A stretch of DNA of 64,000 nucleotides from Novosphingobium marinum. GTDB taxonomy: Bacteria > Pseudomonadota > Alphaproteobacteria > Sphingomonadales > Sphingomonadaceae. Under the pieces are notes generated by a model. It was given only the letters and a program-made list of their open reading frames with translations, was not told the origin of the DNA and did no database searches. Location of the stretch: NCBI RefSeq assembly GCF_013408095.1, contig NZ_JACBZF010000001.1:186001-250000 (forward strand), written 5' to 3'. The position numbers and the translations under genes were made by a program. Positions 56,175 to 64,000 of the stretch are shown in pieces; within the stretch, counting starts at the first letter, position 1; the number at the start of each line of letters is the position of its first letter.

Positions 56175-56894
56175 CTAAGCGGTATGGTTAACCGATTCGC
56201 GGTATCCCGAGGCGAACTGTTCACCAAGCAAGGCAACCAGTCGCTCCGCCACGACTTCCGGCGGCTTGACCGTCGCGGGATCTTCGCCGGGGTAGGCGCG
56301 CGCGCGCATCGTGGTTCGCGTCGCTCCCGGATTGACGATGGCGACGCGCAGTTTCGCGACTTTCGCGGTTTCCTGCGCATAGCAATCGAGCAGCACCTCG
56401 AACGCGGCCTTGGTCGAAGCGTAGGCCCCCCAGAACGCGCGCGGGGACTGCGCGACCGTGCTGGTCAGTCCGACGACGCGCGCATCCTCGCTCTTGCGCA
56501 GCAGCGGGTCGAACGCGCCGATGATCGCCTGGGTCGCCAGCACGTTCGTGGTCAGCGCCTTGCCGAAGGCCTTCTGGTCGATGTCGGGCACCGATGTCAG
56601 TTCGGGCAGCACCGCCGCGTTGATGACGAGGATGTCGAGCTTGCCCCAGCGTTCCGCGATCGCGGCGGCAAGACGCGATACCGCATCGCTCTCGGTAACG
56701 TCGGCGGGCGCAATGGTGGCGGTGCCGCCGGCTTCGTGGATCTGCTCCTCGACCCCTTCAAGCGCCTTCGCGGTGCGCGCGGTCAGCACGACGTGTGCGC
56801 CGGCCCCGGCGAGCGCGATTGCGGTCGCCGCGCCGATGCCCCGGCTCGCTCCCGTCACGAGAGCGATCTGGCCGCTGAACGGCTTGTCCGTCAC
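56175..56894 (-). CDS. SDR family NAD(P)-dependent oxidoreductase
   Basis: 239 residues from a GTG that overlaps the purF stop (GTGA); the frame is open further upstream but that part lies inside purF. Marks are ALVTGASRGIGAATAIAL, the Ser in GLTSTVAQSPRA, YASTKAAFEVLL (Tyr-xxx-Lys) and IVNPGATRTTMRARAYPGED. NAG is replaced by INAAVLPE. The end RESVNHTA is unremarkable. Clade-specific SDRs are commonly found directly after purF in sphingomonads, but the substrate is not known. Translational coupling to purF makes expression depend on purine regulation. Confidence 0.88.
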   Translation of the reverse strand: MTDKPFSGQIALVTGASRGIGAATAIALAGAGAHVVLTARTAKALEGVEEQIHEAGGTATIAPADVTESDAVSRLAAAIAERWGKLDILVINAAVLPELTSVPDIDQKAFGKALTTNVLATQAIIGAFDPLLRKSEDARVVGLTSTVAQSPRAFWGAYASTKAAFEVLLDCYAQETAKVAKLRVAIVNPGATRTTMRARAYPGEDPATVKPPEVVAERLVALLGEQFASGYRESVNHTA

Positions 56895-58360
56895 GCGACC
56901 TTGTTGACCGGCAGGGTCAGGAGGTCGGGCGTATCGCGCTCGGAAAGGTCGGTCAGCCGCGTGGGATAGTCGCCGGTGAAGCACGCATCGCAGAACTGCG
57001 GACACTTCGCCGAGCGGCCCGCTTCGCCGACCGCGCGGTAAAGGCCGTCGATCGACACGAAAGAGAGGCTGTCGGCATGGATGAACTCGGCCATCGCCTT
57101 GACGTCCATCTTGGCGGCAAGGAGCTTGGAGCGCTCGGGCGTGTCGACGCCGTAGAAGCAGCTGTTCGAGGTCGGCGGGCTGGCGATGCGCATGTGCACT
57201 TCGGCAGCGCCTGCATCGCGCATCATCTGCACGATCTTGAGCGAGGTGGTGCCGCGCACGATCGAATCGTCGATGAGCACGATGCGCTTGCCTTCGACGA
57301 GCGGGCGGTTGGCGTTGTGCTTTCGCTTGACGTCGGCGTTGCGCGCGCCGTCCGAGGGCTGGATGAAGGTGCGCCCGACATAGTGCGAACGGATGATGCC
57401 CAGTTCGAAAGGTACGCCCGATTCCTGCGCGTAGCCGATGGCGGCGGGAACGCCGCTGTCGGGGACCGGGATCACGAGGTCGGCGTCGGCGGGCGATTCC
57501 TTGGCAAGCTCGGCGCCGATCTGCTTGCGCACCATGTAGACCGACTTGCCGTCGAGCGTGGAGTCGGGCCGGCTGAAATAGACGTGCTCGAAGATGCAGG
57601 GGCGCTGGTTATGGTTGCCGAACGGGCGGTGGCTGGAAATCGTGCCCTTGTGGTCTACCTGGACGAGCTCGCCCGGCTCGATCGAGCGGACCAGTTCGGC
57701 ACCGATGACGTCGAGAGCCACCGACTCGCTGGCGAAAACGATGGCATCGCCGATGCGGCCCATGACCAGCGGCCGGATGCCGAGCGGATCGCGGCAGGCG
57801 ATCATGCCCTCGTCGGTCATGCAGATCAGCGAATAGGCGCCTTCCACCATGCGCAACGCATCGACGAAGCGGTCGAGCAGCGTCGGATAGCGGCTCGTCG
57901 CGACGAGGTGGATGATGACTTCGGTGTCCGAGGTCGACTGGAAGATGGCGCCGCGCCGCACGAGCTCGCGCTTCAGGCTCATCGCGTTGGAGATGTTGCC
58001 GTTATGCGCGATCGAGAAGCCGCCCGAAGCGAGGTCGGCGAACAGCGGCTGCACGTTCCTGAGGCCCGATCCGCCGGTGGTCGAATAGCGCACGTGGCCC
58101 GAGGCCATGTGGCCGGGAAGCTCGGCTATCGATTCGGCATTGCCGAAAACCTGCGCGACATGGCCGAGACCGCGCCGCGCGAAGAAATCCTTGCCGTCGA
58201 AGCTGGTCATGCCGCAGGCTTCCTGCCCGCGATGCTGCAGCGCATGAAGCCCGAGAGCGGCCATCGAGGCCGCGTCCTTCGCACCGATGACGCCGAAAAC
58301 GCCGCATTCCTCGCGCAGCTTGTCGCCGTCGCGATCAAGGAAAGGGTGTGTGAGATTCAT
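56891..58360 (-). CDS. purF: Amidophosphoribosyltransferase PurF
   Basis: 489 residues starting MNLTHPFLDRDGDKLREECG. A short propeptide precedes Cys19 (ECGVFGVIG), the glutaminase nucleophile exposed by processing. The Ntn glutaminase half carries LHALQHRGQEACGMTSFDGK and IAHNGNISNAMSLKRELVRR. The phosphoribosyltransferase half has the PRPP loop RIVLIDDSIVRGTTSLKIVQ. PurF makes phosphoribosylamine from PRPP and glutamine, the first step of purine synthesis. CPQFCDACF near the end may be a metal or redox site. Its start lies 36 bases inside the larger open frame; the ATG chosen matches the family. An SDR gene is coupled downstream. Confidence 0.97.
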   Translation of the reverse strand: MNLTHPFLDRDGDKLREECGVFGVIGAKDAASMAALGLHALQHRGQEACGMTSFDGKDFFARRGLGHVAQVFGNAESIAELPGHMASGHVRYSTTGGSGLRNVQPLFADLASGGFSIAHNGNISNAMSLKRELVRRGAIFQSTSDTEVIIHLVATSRYPTLLDRFVDALRMVEGAYSLICMTDEGMIACRDPLGIRPLVMGRIGDAIVFASESVALDVIGAELVRSIEPGELVQVDHKGTISSHRPFGNHNQRPCIFEHVYFSRPDSTLDGKSVYMVRKQIGAELAKESPADADLVIPVPDSGVPAAIGYAQESGVPFELGIIRSHYVGRTFIQPSDGARNADVKRKHNANRPLVEGKRIVLIDDSIVRGTTSLKIVQMMRDAGAAEVHMRIASPPTSNSCFYGVDTPERSKLLAAKMDVKAMAEFIHADSLSFVSIDGLYRAVGEAGRSAKCPQFCDACFTGDYPTRLTDLSERDTPDLLTLPVNKVA

Positions 58361-58535
58361 CCAGTCAATCCGACCGCCGGGCGCCTCATCGCGCACTCGT
58401 GGTGAGCGTTACGCGCGCATTTGGGACGAGTGCGCGGCGAAAGCAAGGGGGCTGTAACATTTGTGCCCAAATGGCGCGCCGGCCCGCACGCTTGCCAGCC
58501 CCCGGCGCACGCCCTACATCGACGCGCCGACACGA

Positions 58536-59798
58536 ATGACCGACAAGGCCAGCTGCTTGATCCTCTCCCCCTTCGAATGGACCATCGCCAAGCGCTACAT
58601 GCTTCCCGGCAGGGGAGAGGCGTTCATCGCGCTGGTGGCGGGGATCAGCCTGGTCGCGGTCATGCTGGGTGTCGCCGCGCTCGTCATCGTCATGAGCGTG
58701 ATGAACGGCTTTCGCGCCGAGCTCTTCGACAAGATCGTCGGCCTCAACGGGCACGCGCTGGTGCAGGCCTACGGCGGGCGGCTCGACAACTGGGAGCGTG
58801 TGCTGGAGGACGTGCGCAAGACGCCGGGCGTCACCAGCGCCTCTCCGCTGATCGAGCAGCCGCTGCTGGCAAGCTACAACGGCCGGGTCGAGGCGATCCT
58901 CGTGCGCGGAAACACGGACGAAGACATCGCGGCGATCCAGCCCAACCTCAAGGCCGGAAGGCTCTCCGAACTGGAGGCCGGCACCAGCACCGTCGCCATC
59001 GGCGCGCGGCTGGCCGAAAACCTCGGCGTGCGGCTGGGCGACACGATCACGATCATCAATCCGCAGGGCCGCTCGACCCCGTTCGGCACGGTGCCGCGGC
59101 AGATCGGCTACACTGTCGCCGCGATCTTCGAGATCGGCGTCTACGACTACGACCAGGCCTTCGTTGTCATGCCCATCGAGAATGCGCAGCAGCTGCTGCT
59201 CATCGGCGACAGCATCGGAATGATCGAGGTGACGACAGAGGATCCGGACAGGGTCGGGGAAATCCTCGCACCGCTGGCGCAAAGGCTTGCCGGGCAGGCC
59301 ATCGTCACCGACTGGAAGACGATCAACGCCACGCTGTTCGAGGCGCTGGCGGTCGAGCGGGTGGCGATGTTCGTCGTGCTCTCGATCATCGTCCTGGTCG
59401 CGGTGTTCAACATCCTGTCCTCGCTCATCATGCTGGTCCGCGCCAAGACGCGCGACATCGCGATCCTGCGCACGATGGGCGCGACGCGAACCTCGCTGCT
59501 CAAGATATTCGTGACGACGGGCTTCCTGATCGGGGCGCTCGGCACCATCGCGGGGCTGATCCTGGGCTTCGTGTTCCTCTATTTCCGCCAGCCGATCGTG
59601 CGGTTCATCGAGGTGGTTTCGGGCCAGAACCTGTGGGACCCCTCGATCCGCTTCCTCACCGAACTGCCGAGCCGGACCGACCCTGTGGAAGTCACGGTGA
59701 TCAGCGTGATGGCGCTGATCTTCAGTTTCCTCGCGACGCTTTACCCCGCCTTCAAGGCATCGGGCACCGATCCGGTACAGGTGCTGCGCTATGAGTGA
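58536..59798 (+). CDS. lolC: Lipoprotein-releasing ABC transporter permease LolC/E
   Basis: 420 residues starting [20 protein letters not shown]. It has four membrane helices. The first, in [20 protein letters not shown], is followed by a large periplasmic MacB-like domain (about 65-270). Three C-terminal helices follow, with the FtsX-type cytoplasmic loop [20 protein letters not shown]. The family mark [13 protein letters not shown] is typical of LolC/LolE. With LolD it extracts outer-membrane lipoproteins from the inner membrane for hand-over to LolA. Many alphaproteobacteria use one permease in place of the LolC/LolE pair. Its last bases overlap lolD by eight. Confidence 0.95.
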   Translation: MTDKASCLILSPFEWTIAKRYMLPGRGEAFIALVAGISLVAVMLGVAALVIVMSVMNGFRAELFDKIVGLNGHALVQAYGGRLDNWERVLEDVRKTPGVTSASPLIEQPLLASYNGRVEAILVRGNTDEDIAAIQPNLKAGRLSELEAGTSTVAIGARLAENLGVRLGDTITIINPQGRSTPFGTVPRQIGYTVAAIFEIGVYDYDQAFVVMPIENAQQLLLIGDSIGMIEVTTEDPDRVGEILAPLAQRLAGQAIVTDWKTINATLFEALAVERVAMFVVLSIIVLVAVFNILSSLIMLVRAKTRDIAILRTMGATRTSLLKIFVTTGFLIGALGTIAGLILGFVFLYFRQPIVRFIEVVSGQNLWDPSIRFLTELPSRTDPVEVTVISVMALIFSFLATLYPAFKASGTDPVQVLRYE

Positions 59799-60480
59799 GG
59801 CACCGGTGCGCGAGGCGGTCGTGCGGATCGAGGGGCTGACGCGCAGCTTCGAGCAGGGCGGCGTCACCATCGACGTGCTGCGCGGGGTGGACCTGACCAT
59901 CGGCCCCGGCGAGATCGTTGCGCTGCTCGGGCCGTCGGGTTCGGGCAAGTCGACGATGCTGCAGGCAATCGGCCTGCTCGAGGGCGGCTTCGGCGGCCGG
60001 ATCGAGATCGCGGGTACCCACGCAAGCAAGCTGGGCAGCAACGCGCGCACCGCGCTGCGCCGCGACCACCTCGGCTTCGTCTACCAGTTTCATCACCTGC
60101 TGCCCGATTTCAATGCGCGCGAGAACGTCGTCCTGCCGCAACTCGTCGCCGGCAAGTCGCGCGAGGAGGCCGAGGAACGCGCCGACGAGCTGCTCGGCGC
60201 GCTCGGCCTGGCGGAACGGCTTTCGCACCGGCCCAGCCAGCTTTCGGGCGGGGAGCAGCAGCGGGTTGCCGTCGCCCGGGCGCTGGCCAACCGGCCCCGC
60301 CTCGTGCTTGCCGACGAGCCTACCGGCAACCTCGACGAAGCGACGTCCGACCGCGTGCTCGCGCAGTTTCTCGCACTCGTGCGCGGGGAGGGCAGCGCCG
60401 GGCTTGTCGCGACCCACAACGAGCGGTTAGCATCGTCGATGGACCGCGTCCTGCGCCTTTCGGAAGGCAGGCTGGCGTAG
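59791..60480 (+). CDS. lolD: Lipoprotein-releasing ABC transporter ATP-binding protein LolD
   Basis: 229 residues. The ABC motifs are Walker [16 protein letters not shown]-loop [17 protein letters not shown], signature [16 protein letters not shown], Walker [15 protein letters not shown] and the switch His in [18 protein letters not shown] is typical of LolD-type ATPases. It powers release of lipoproteins by the LolC-type permease, whose gene it overlaps by eight bases, so stoichiometric translation is expected. BamD and several lipoproteins in this window are clients of this pathway. Confidence 0.97.
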   Translation: MSEAPVREAVVRIEGLTRSFEQGGVTIDVLRGVDLTIGPGEIVALLGPSGSGKSTMLQAIGLLEGGFGGRIEIAGTHASKLGSNARTALRRDHLGFVYQFHHLLPDFNARENVVLPQLVAGKSREEAEERADELLGALGLAERLSHRPSQLSGGEQQRVAVARALANRPRLVLADEPTGNLDEATSDRVLAQFLALVRGEGSAGLVATHNERLASSMDRVLRLSEGRLA

Positions 60481-60543
60481 CGGAACCGGCGGGCAAACCG
60501 CGGGTTTCTTGACAGAGACGGATTTCCACGGAGACCAAATCGC

Positions 60544-60828
60544 ATGAGTTCGAACCCCACCACATTCCACGGCGAGCCCGGCGACCGCAAGCCGGTCGAC
60601 TGGGACGACAGCTCCGAACTGCACCTGCACGAGGACAACGGCGGTGTCCTTCACCGCTTCAAGACGATCCGGCGCGGCACCCTGGCCGAGCTGATCGACG
60701 TGGTGATGGACCTGCCCGAGGATGAACAGCCGCGCTACTCGATCCAGAAGGCGGGAGACCACCGGCTCGAGATCGGCGAAATCCGCGCTCTGTTCTCGCG
60801 GCCCGACTTTCCCGGCAACAAGGGCTGA
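60544..60828 (+). CDS. Small hypothetical protein (94 aa)
   Basis: 94 residues starting MSSNPTTFHGEPGDRKPVDW. No family is recognised and no signal or membrane segment is visible. The centre (ELIDVVMDLPEDEQPRYSIQ) and end (LEIGEIRALFSRPDFPGNKG) look like a small soluble helix-strand protein. A weak purine-rich stretch (CGGAGACC) lies upstream. It lies 63 bases after lolD and 24 bases before a glutathione peroxidase gene on the same strand and could be part of that transcript. Confidence 0.6.
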   Translation: MSSNPTTFHGEPGDRKPVDWDDSSELHLHEDNGGVLHRFKTIRRGTLAELIDVVMDLPEDEQPRYSIQKAGDHRLEIGEIRALFSRPDFPGNKG

Positions 60829-60852
60829 CCGGGCAGGCGTCCGTCAACGCAC

Positions 60853-61335
60853 GTGGCCGGGACCCTCTCCGACTTCACCGCGACAAAGCCCGACGGGAGC
60901 GCGTATGCCCTCTCGGAGCTGGCCGGCAAGGTCGTGCTGGTGGTCAACACTGCCAGCAAGTGCGGGTTCACGCCGCAGTACGAGGGTCTTCAGGAGCTCT
61001 ACCGGACCTATCGCGATCGCGGTTTCGAGATCGTCGCTTTCCCGTGCAACCAGTTCGGCAGGCAGGAGCCGGGCAGCGCCGACGAGATCGCCGAGTTCTG
61101 CAGCGTGAACTACGGCGTCGAATTTCCGGTCATGGCCAGGATCGACGTGAACGGCAGCGACGCGCCGCCGCTCTATGACTGGCTGAAGTCCGAAGCGCGC
61201 GGCCTGTTCGGCACGCAGGCGATCAAGTGGAACTTCACCAAGTTCCTTCTCGACCGGGAGGGCAAGGTGGTGCGCCGGTACGCCCCCACCGACAAGCCGC
61301 AGGGCCTCGAAAAGGATATCGAGGCCCTGCTGTAA
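60853..61335 (+). CDS. Glutathione peroxidase family thiol peroxidase
   Basis: 160 residues from a GTG. The family blocks are VLVVNTASKCGFTPQYEGLQ, with catalytic Cys37 in place of selenocysteine, FPCNQFGRQEPG with the conserved Gln, and IKWNFTKFLLDREGKVV with the conserved Trp and Asn. The Cys in FPCNQF (about residue 72) may serve as resolving Cys, which suggests a thioredoxin-dependent peroxidase as in many bacterial members. It detoxifies hydrogen peroxide or lipid hydroperoxides in the cytoplasm. It converges with the Yip1-type gene across a triplicated 13-base repeat. Confidence 0.93.
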   Translation: MAGTLSDFTATKPDGSAYALSELAGKVVLVVNTASKCGFTPQYEGLQELYRTYRDRGFEIVAFPCNQFGRQEPGSADEIAEFCSVNYGVEFPVMARIDVNGSDAPPLYDWLKSEARGLFGTQAIKWNFTKFLLDREGKVVRRYAPTDKPQGLEKDIEALL

Positions 61336-61351
61336 GTTACACCCATGCGTT

Positions 61352-61390
61352 CCCGATCATTCGGCCCGATCATTCGGCCCGATCATTCGG
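61352..61390. repeat. Three tandem copies of a 13-bp unit
   Basis: The unit CCCGATCATTCGG occurs three times head to tail without change. The last copy covers the stop codon (TGA on the minus strand) of the Yip1-type gene. It lies between convergent genes. The origin is probably replication slippage; no dyad or terminator is formed. Confidence 0.85.
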
Positions 61391-62555
61391 CCATGTCCTC
61401 CAGGTCGCCCTGGTCGATCTGCGCGACCGCCTGCTTGAGAACGTCGATGGACGGTACGTTGCCGTTGGCCAGCACCTGGAAGCGGTTGGCGACCATGACT
61501 GCGTATTCGCCGCGTTCGCGCTGGCTGTTCCATTCCTCTGACCGCCACTGGCCGTCGACCGTGCCCATCCGCTTGTAGCCGTTCTCGTCCTCCTCGCTGC
61601 TCTCGATGCCCATCGCTGCGCCCATCCCGGCGATGCCGGACAGCGCCAGCATGTCGTTGACGCGCAGGTCGAAGCGGTAGTCGCCGGCCTTGTAGGTGCC
61701 CTCGACCCCCGATCCGGCGCCGCCCATCTTCCGGCTGGAAAGCCCGGTACGCTGGAATTGCCCGATCTGTTCGGGCAGCATGGCTTGCAGGACCTGCGTC
61801 TCCACAGGCCTGATCTCGCCGCGCTGGACCTTTTCCATGCGTTCGGCGGCCTTGTTCATTTCGCCCGTGTCGATCGAGCCGACGCCGGGAATGCTGATCG
61901 TCACATCGTCGTCGCTGGAACCGGAGGTGTAGGACGATGCCGCGCCGCCGGTCAGCGCGGAAACGCCGATCACTGCCCCGACGATGATACCGACGATCAG
62001 GTTGAGAACGAATGCGATCAGGAACAGCACGATGGCGAAGCCCGCCTGCTTCTGCTCCGGCACCTTCATCAGCGGACCGCTGCCCAGGTAGACGAGGTAG
62101 ATCGAGTAGATGGCCCCGATTATCGAGAACAGGCCGAGCGAAGGGATAAGACCCAGGATGCCCGCCAGCCACGCCGCCGTCATGCCGTAGGCGATCAGCT
62201 TGAAGGCGTTGAGCTTGTTGCTCTGGCCCTCGAACTTGGGCGCCAGCCAGTCGGCGATAAGGGCAAGCACGAAGACCGCCACGATCGACAGGACGTAGGT
62301 CGCTATCGCCGTGCCGAGCGCGCTCGTGAAGCTGGGCCGGATGGTCACGAAGATCCCGCCAAGGCCGAACAGCATCGTCCCGACAAGCGTGGCGACCGGG
62401 CCGATCGCGGCAAGCGGCATGACCCATTTGGTGAGAATGCCGCCCTGCGTCGCAGGTTCGGCTTCTATCACCGGCCATTCTTCTTTGGGTTTGAGTATGA
62501 TGGCCTTGATACGGTCCACCATCGACTTGTGCGGCGAAGCGCCAGACGTTTCCAT
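61383..62555 (-). CDS. Yip1-domain membrane protein
   Basis: 390 residues. A cytoplasmic N-terminus (SMVDRIKAIILKPKEEWPVI) leads into about five membrane helices (roughly 44-225, including TYVLSIVAVFVLALIADWLA and GFAIVLFLIAFVLNLIVGII). This is the Yip1/DUF1282 pattern; KPKEEWPVIEAEP is characteristic. The C-terminal half is soluble: an Asp/Ser-rich loop, EMNKAAERMEKVQRGEIRPV, then a beta-rich region with YRFDLRVNDMLALSG. Proteins of this class occur in many proteobacteria and their role in the inner membrane is unknown. The gene is on its own, with no partners on the strand. Confidence 0.82.
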   Translation of the reverse strand: METSGASPHKSMVDRIKAIILKPKEEWPVIEAEPATQGGILTKWVMPLAAIGPVATLVGTMLFGLGGIFVTIRPSFTSALGTAIATYVLSIVAVFVLALIADWLAPKFEGQSNKLNAFKLIAYGMTAAWLAGILGLIPSLGLFSIIGAIYSIYLVYLGSGPLMKVPEQKQAGFAIVLFLIAFVLNLIVGIIVGAVIGVSALTGGAASSYTSGSSDDDVTISIPGVGSIDTGEMNKAAERMEKVQRGEIRPVETQVLQAMLPEQIGQFQRTGLSSRKMGGAGSGVEGTYKAGDYRFDLRVNDMLALSGIAGMGAAMGIESSEEDENGYKRMGTVDGQWRSEEWNSQRERGEYAVMVANRFQVLANGNVPSIDVLKQAVAQIDQGDLEDMAE

Positions 62556-62710
62556 GAGTCCCTCCTAACTACCGGTTCCCGTCCCGGTAATTGGAACAGA
62601 TCGAAGAAATATTGCAAGTAAACACGGGACTTGACTTTGCGCATGTTTCAACAGCTTCCGGGATGGCATTGCTTGATCGCGCGGTTGTCCGCGGGCTAGT
62701 CGGGGAGGCC

Positions 62711-64000
62711 ATGGCGCACGCTCCCTTCGTTCCCTTGCGAGTCTTTTCGAGCTACACGATGCTCGAAGGCGCGATTGAGCCGAAGGCGATTGCCAGGCTC
62801 GCGAAAGAACGCGGTTTTCCGGCCATCGCCATCGCCGACCGCAACGGCCTTTACGGCTCGGTCGCGTTTGCAGCGGCCTGCCGGGCGGAAGGTATCCAGC
62901 CCATCGTCGGCACGATGCTCGCGGTGGCGCGGGGCGGGGAGCCGGTCGTGGGACAGGATGCGCCCATCGACTGGCTGGCGCTCTATGCGCAGGACGAGAC
63001 CGGCTGGGACAACCTGTGCCACCTCGTCAGCCGCGCGCACCTCGACCGCCCGCTCGAATTCGATCCGCACGTCCTGCTCGGGGATATGGAGGGCCGCACC
63101 GACGGCCTGATCGCGCTGACGGGCGCTGCGGAGGGCGCGCTGGCGCGGCTATTCGCCGACGGGCGCCACGATGCGGCGGAGGCCTGTTGCGACACGCTCC
63201 AGCAGCTGTTCGCCGACCGCCTCTATATCGAGATCGCGCGCACCGGCGATCCGGTGGAGACTGCGTCGGAGAACGCGCTGATAGAGCTTGCCTACGCGCG
63301 CGACATCCCGCTCGTCGCGAGCAACCCGGCGCGCTTTGCCGAACCGCATTTCCATGCCGCGCACGATGCCATGCTGTGCATCGCGCATTCCACTCACATC
63401 GATGCGGCCGAGCGCGTGCGCTCCCCCCGGCAAAGCTGGGTCAAGTCCGCGCCGATGATGGAGGAAATCTTCTCCGACCTGCCCGAGGCGACCGCCAACA
63501 CGCTGGTCGTCGCGCAACGCTGCGCCTTCGCACCGCCAGAGCGCAAGCCGATCCTGCCCAGCCTCGCCGGCGACCGCGAGGGCGAGGAGCGGATGCTGGC
63601 AGCGGACGCGAAGGCGGGCCTCGAGGCGCGGCTCTCCCTTTATGGCGAGATGTCGGCGGAGGAACGCAAGGTCTACGAGGACCGCCTCCAGTTCGAGATC
63701 GACATCATCAAGGGGATGGGCTTTCCCGGCTATTTCCTGATCGTTGCCGACTTCATCAAGTGGGCCAAGGACAACGGCATCCCGGTGGGGCCGGGGCGCG
63801 GATCGGGCGCGGGGTCGCTCGTCGCGTGGTCGCTGACCATCACCGATCTCGACCCGATCAGGCTCGGCCTGCTGTTCGAGCGCTTCCTGAACCCGGAACG
63901 CGTTTCGATGCCCGACTTCGACATCGACTTCTGCGAAACCCGGCGCGGCGAGGTGATCCGCTACGTGCAGCGCAAGTACGGGCACGACACGGTCGCGCAG
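62711..64000 (+). CDS. dnaE: DNA polymerase III subunit alpha DnaE (3' end outside window)
   Basis: The first 430 residues of the replicative polymerase; the gene continues past the window. GGGGAGG precedes the ATG. The N-terminal PHP domain (about 5-280) reads [20 protein letters not shown] and [20 protein letters not shown], so the metal-binding His residues of active PHP domains (HSxYS, DHG) are replaced by Phe and Arg/Asn. The polymerase domain starts with [40 protein letters not shown] and [16 protein letters not shown] with the first catalytic Asp residues. GRGSGAGS marks it as DnaE1 rather than the error-prone DnaE2. Proofreading must come from a separate epsilon subunit. Confidence 0.95.
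   Translation, partial: MAHAPFVPLRVFSSYTMLEGAIEPKAIARLAKERGFPAIAIADRNGLYGSVAFAAACRAEGIQPIVGTMLAVARGGEPVVGQDAPIDWLALYAQDETGWDNLCHLVSRAHLDRPLEFDPHVLLGDMEGRTDGLIALTGAAEGALARLFADGRHDAAEACCDTLQQLFADRLYIEIARTGDPVETASENALIELAYARDIPLVASNPARFAEPHFHAAHDAMLCIAHSTHIDAAERVRSPRQSWVKSAPMMEEIFSDLPEATANTLVVAQRCAFAPPERKPILPSLAGDREGEERMLAADAKAGLEARLSLYGEMSAEERKVYEDRLQFEIDIIKGMGFPGYFLIVADFIKWAKDNGIPVGPGRGSGAGSLVAWSLTITDLDPIRLGLLFERFLNPERVSMPDFDIDFCETRRGEVIRYVQRKYGHDTVAQ

Noticed and set aside
58386..60050. 554-residue minus-strand frame opposite lolC-lolD
   Set aside because: Both plus-strand genes have full ABC transporter motifs.

Overview
The window is a high-GC, gene-dense chromosomal segment of an alphaproteobacterium. 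It is most likely from the Sphingomonadales, probably an Erythrobacteraceae or Sphingomonadaceae member; the genus cannot be fixed from sequence alone. Supporting signs are a GAAC-N7-GAAC LexA-type box at recN, the DnaE1 variant with a degenerate PHP domain, a run of sphingomonad-like exported hypotheticals, and the aerobic heterotroph gene set (sdhCDA, korAB, P450, 3-hydroxybutyrate dehydrogenase). Most genes are ordinary housekeeping genes with tight spacing and ATGA or GTGA stop/start overlaps.

Layout. 0-2.6 kb: the end of an EAL-PilZ c-di-GMP protein, then lepA. 2.6-5.2 kb: a visibly lower-GC insert with an XRE/ImmA-type metallopeptidase, a DUF4411 PIN-like protein and an HNH endonuclease, which looks like a toxin-antitoxin or defence cassette. 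5.2-6.5 kb: REP-type inverted repeats, a degenerate tandem repeat and two accessory genes, one with a terminase-small-subunit-like HTH. 6.6-12.2 kb (minus strand): an N-acyl-D-amino-acid-deacylase-like amidohydrolase, then a probably secreted SGNH hydrolase with beta-repeats and a BapA-like Ig-repeat protein. 12.6-15.9 kb: a GST-fold protein, a cytochrome P450, and a prokaryotic glutamate-receptor-like ion channel with a potassium-type TVGYGD filter. 15.9-18.5 kb: a three-gene unit centred on an unrecognised zincin-like protein with a Gly/Asp-rich linker. This unit is the best candidate for an undescribed system.

18.6-23.6 kb: bamD, recN (LexA box against its start codon) and ligA. 23.6-28.4 kb (minus strand): a membrane-associated unknown, a mycofactocin-type SDR with an NTF2-like partner, a DUF2459 protein, prmA and another SDR. 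28.6-31.2 kb: sdhC-sdhD-sdhA followed by a terminator, with no sdhB. 31.4-41.1 kb: several exported or lipoprotein unknowns, a DUF305 protein, a BlaI/M56 regulatory pair behind a near-perfect 32-bp operator palindrome, creD, an FMN-dependent alpha-hydroxy-acid dehydrogenase and a YpfJ-type zinc metallopeptidase. 41.2-46.8 kb: 3-hydroxybutyrate dehydrogenase, an M28 peptidase, guaB, an RsmB-like RNA methyltransferase and a TPR protein. 46.8-56.1 kb: rppH, korA-korB, a DUF457 membrane protein, an EF-hand lipoprotein, a PAP2 phosphatase, phrB, cfa and a stand-alone PilZ protein. 56.2-64 kb: an SDR coupled to purF, lolC-lolD, a small unknown, glutathione peroxidase, a Yip1-type membrane protein and the start of dnaE, cut by the window end.

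The genes mainly serve translation quality control, DNA repair and replication (recN, ligA, phrB, dnaE), envelope biogenesis and stress (bamD, lolCD, creD, BlaI/M56, cfa), and central metabolism. No tRNA, rRNA, CRISPR array or intact insertion sequence was seen. All calls rest on motif recognition by eye; no database search or structure prediction was run.
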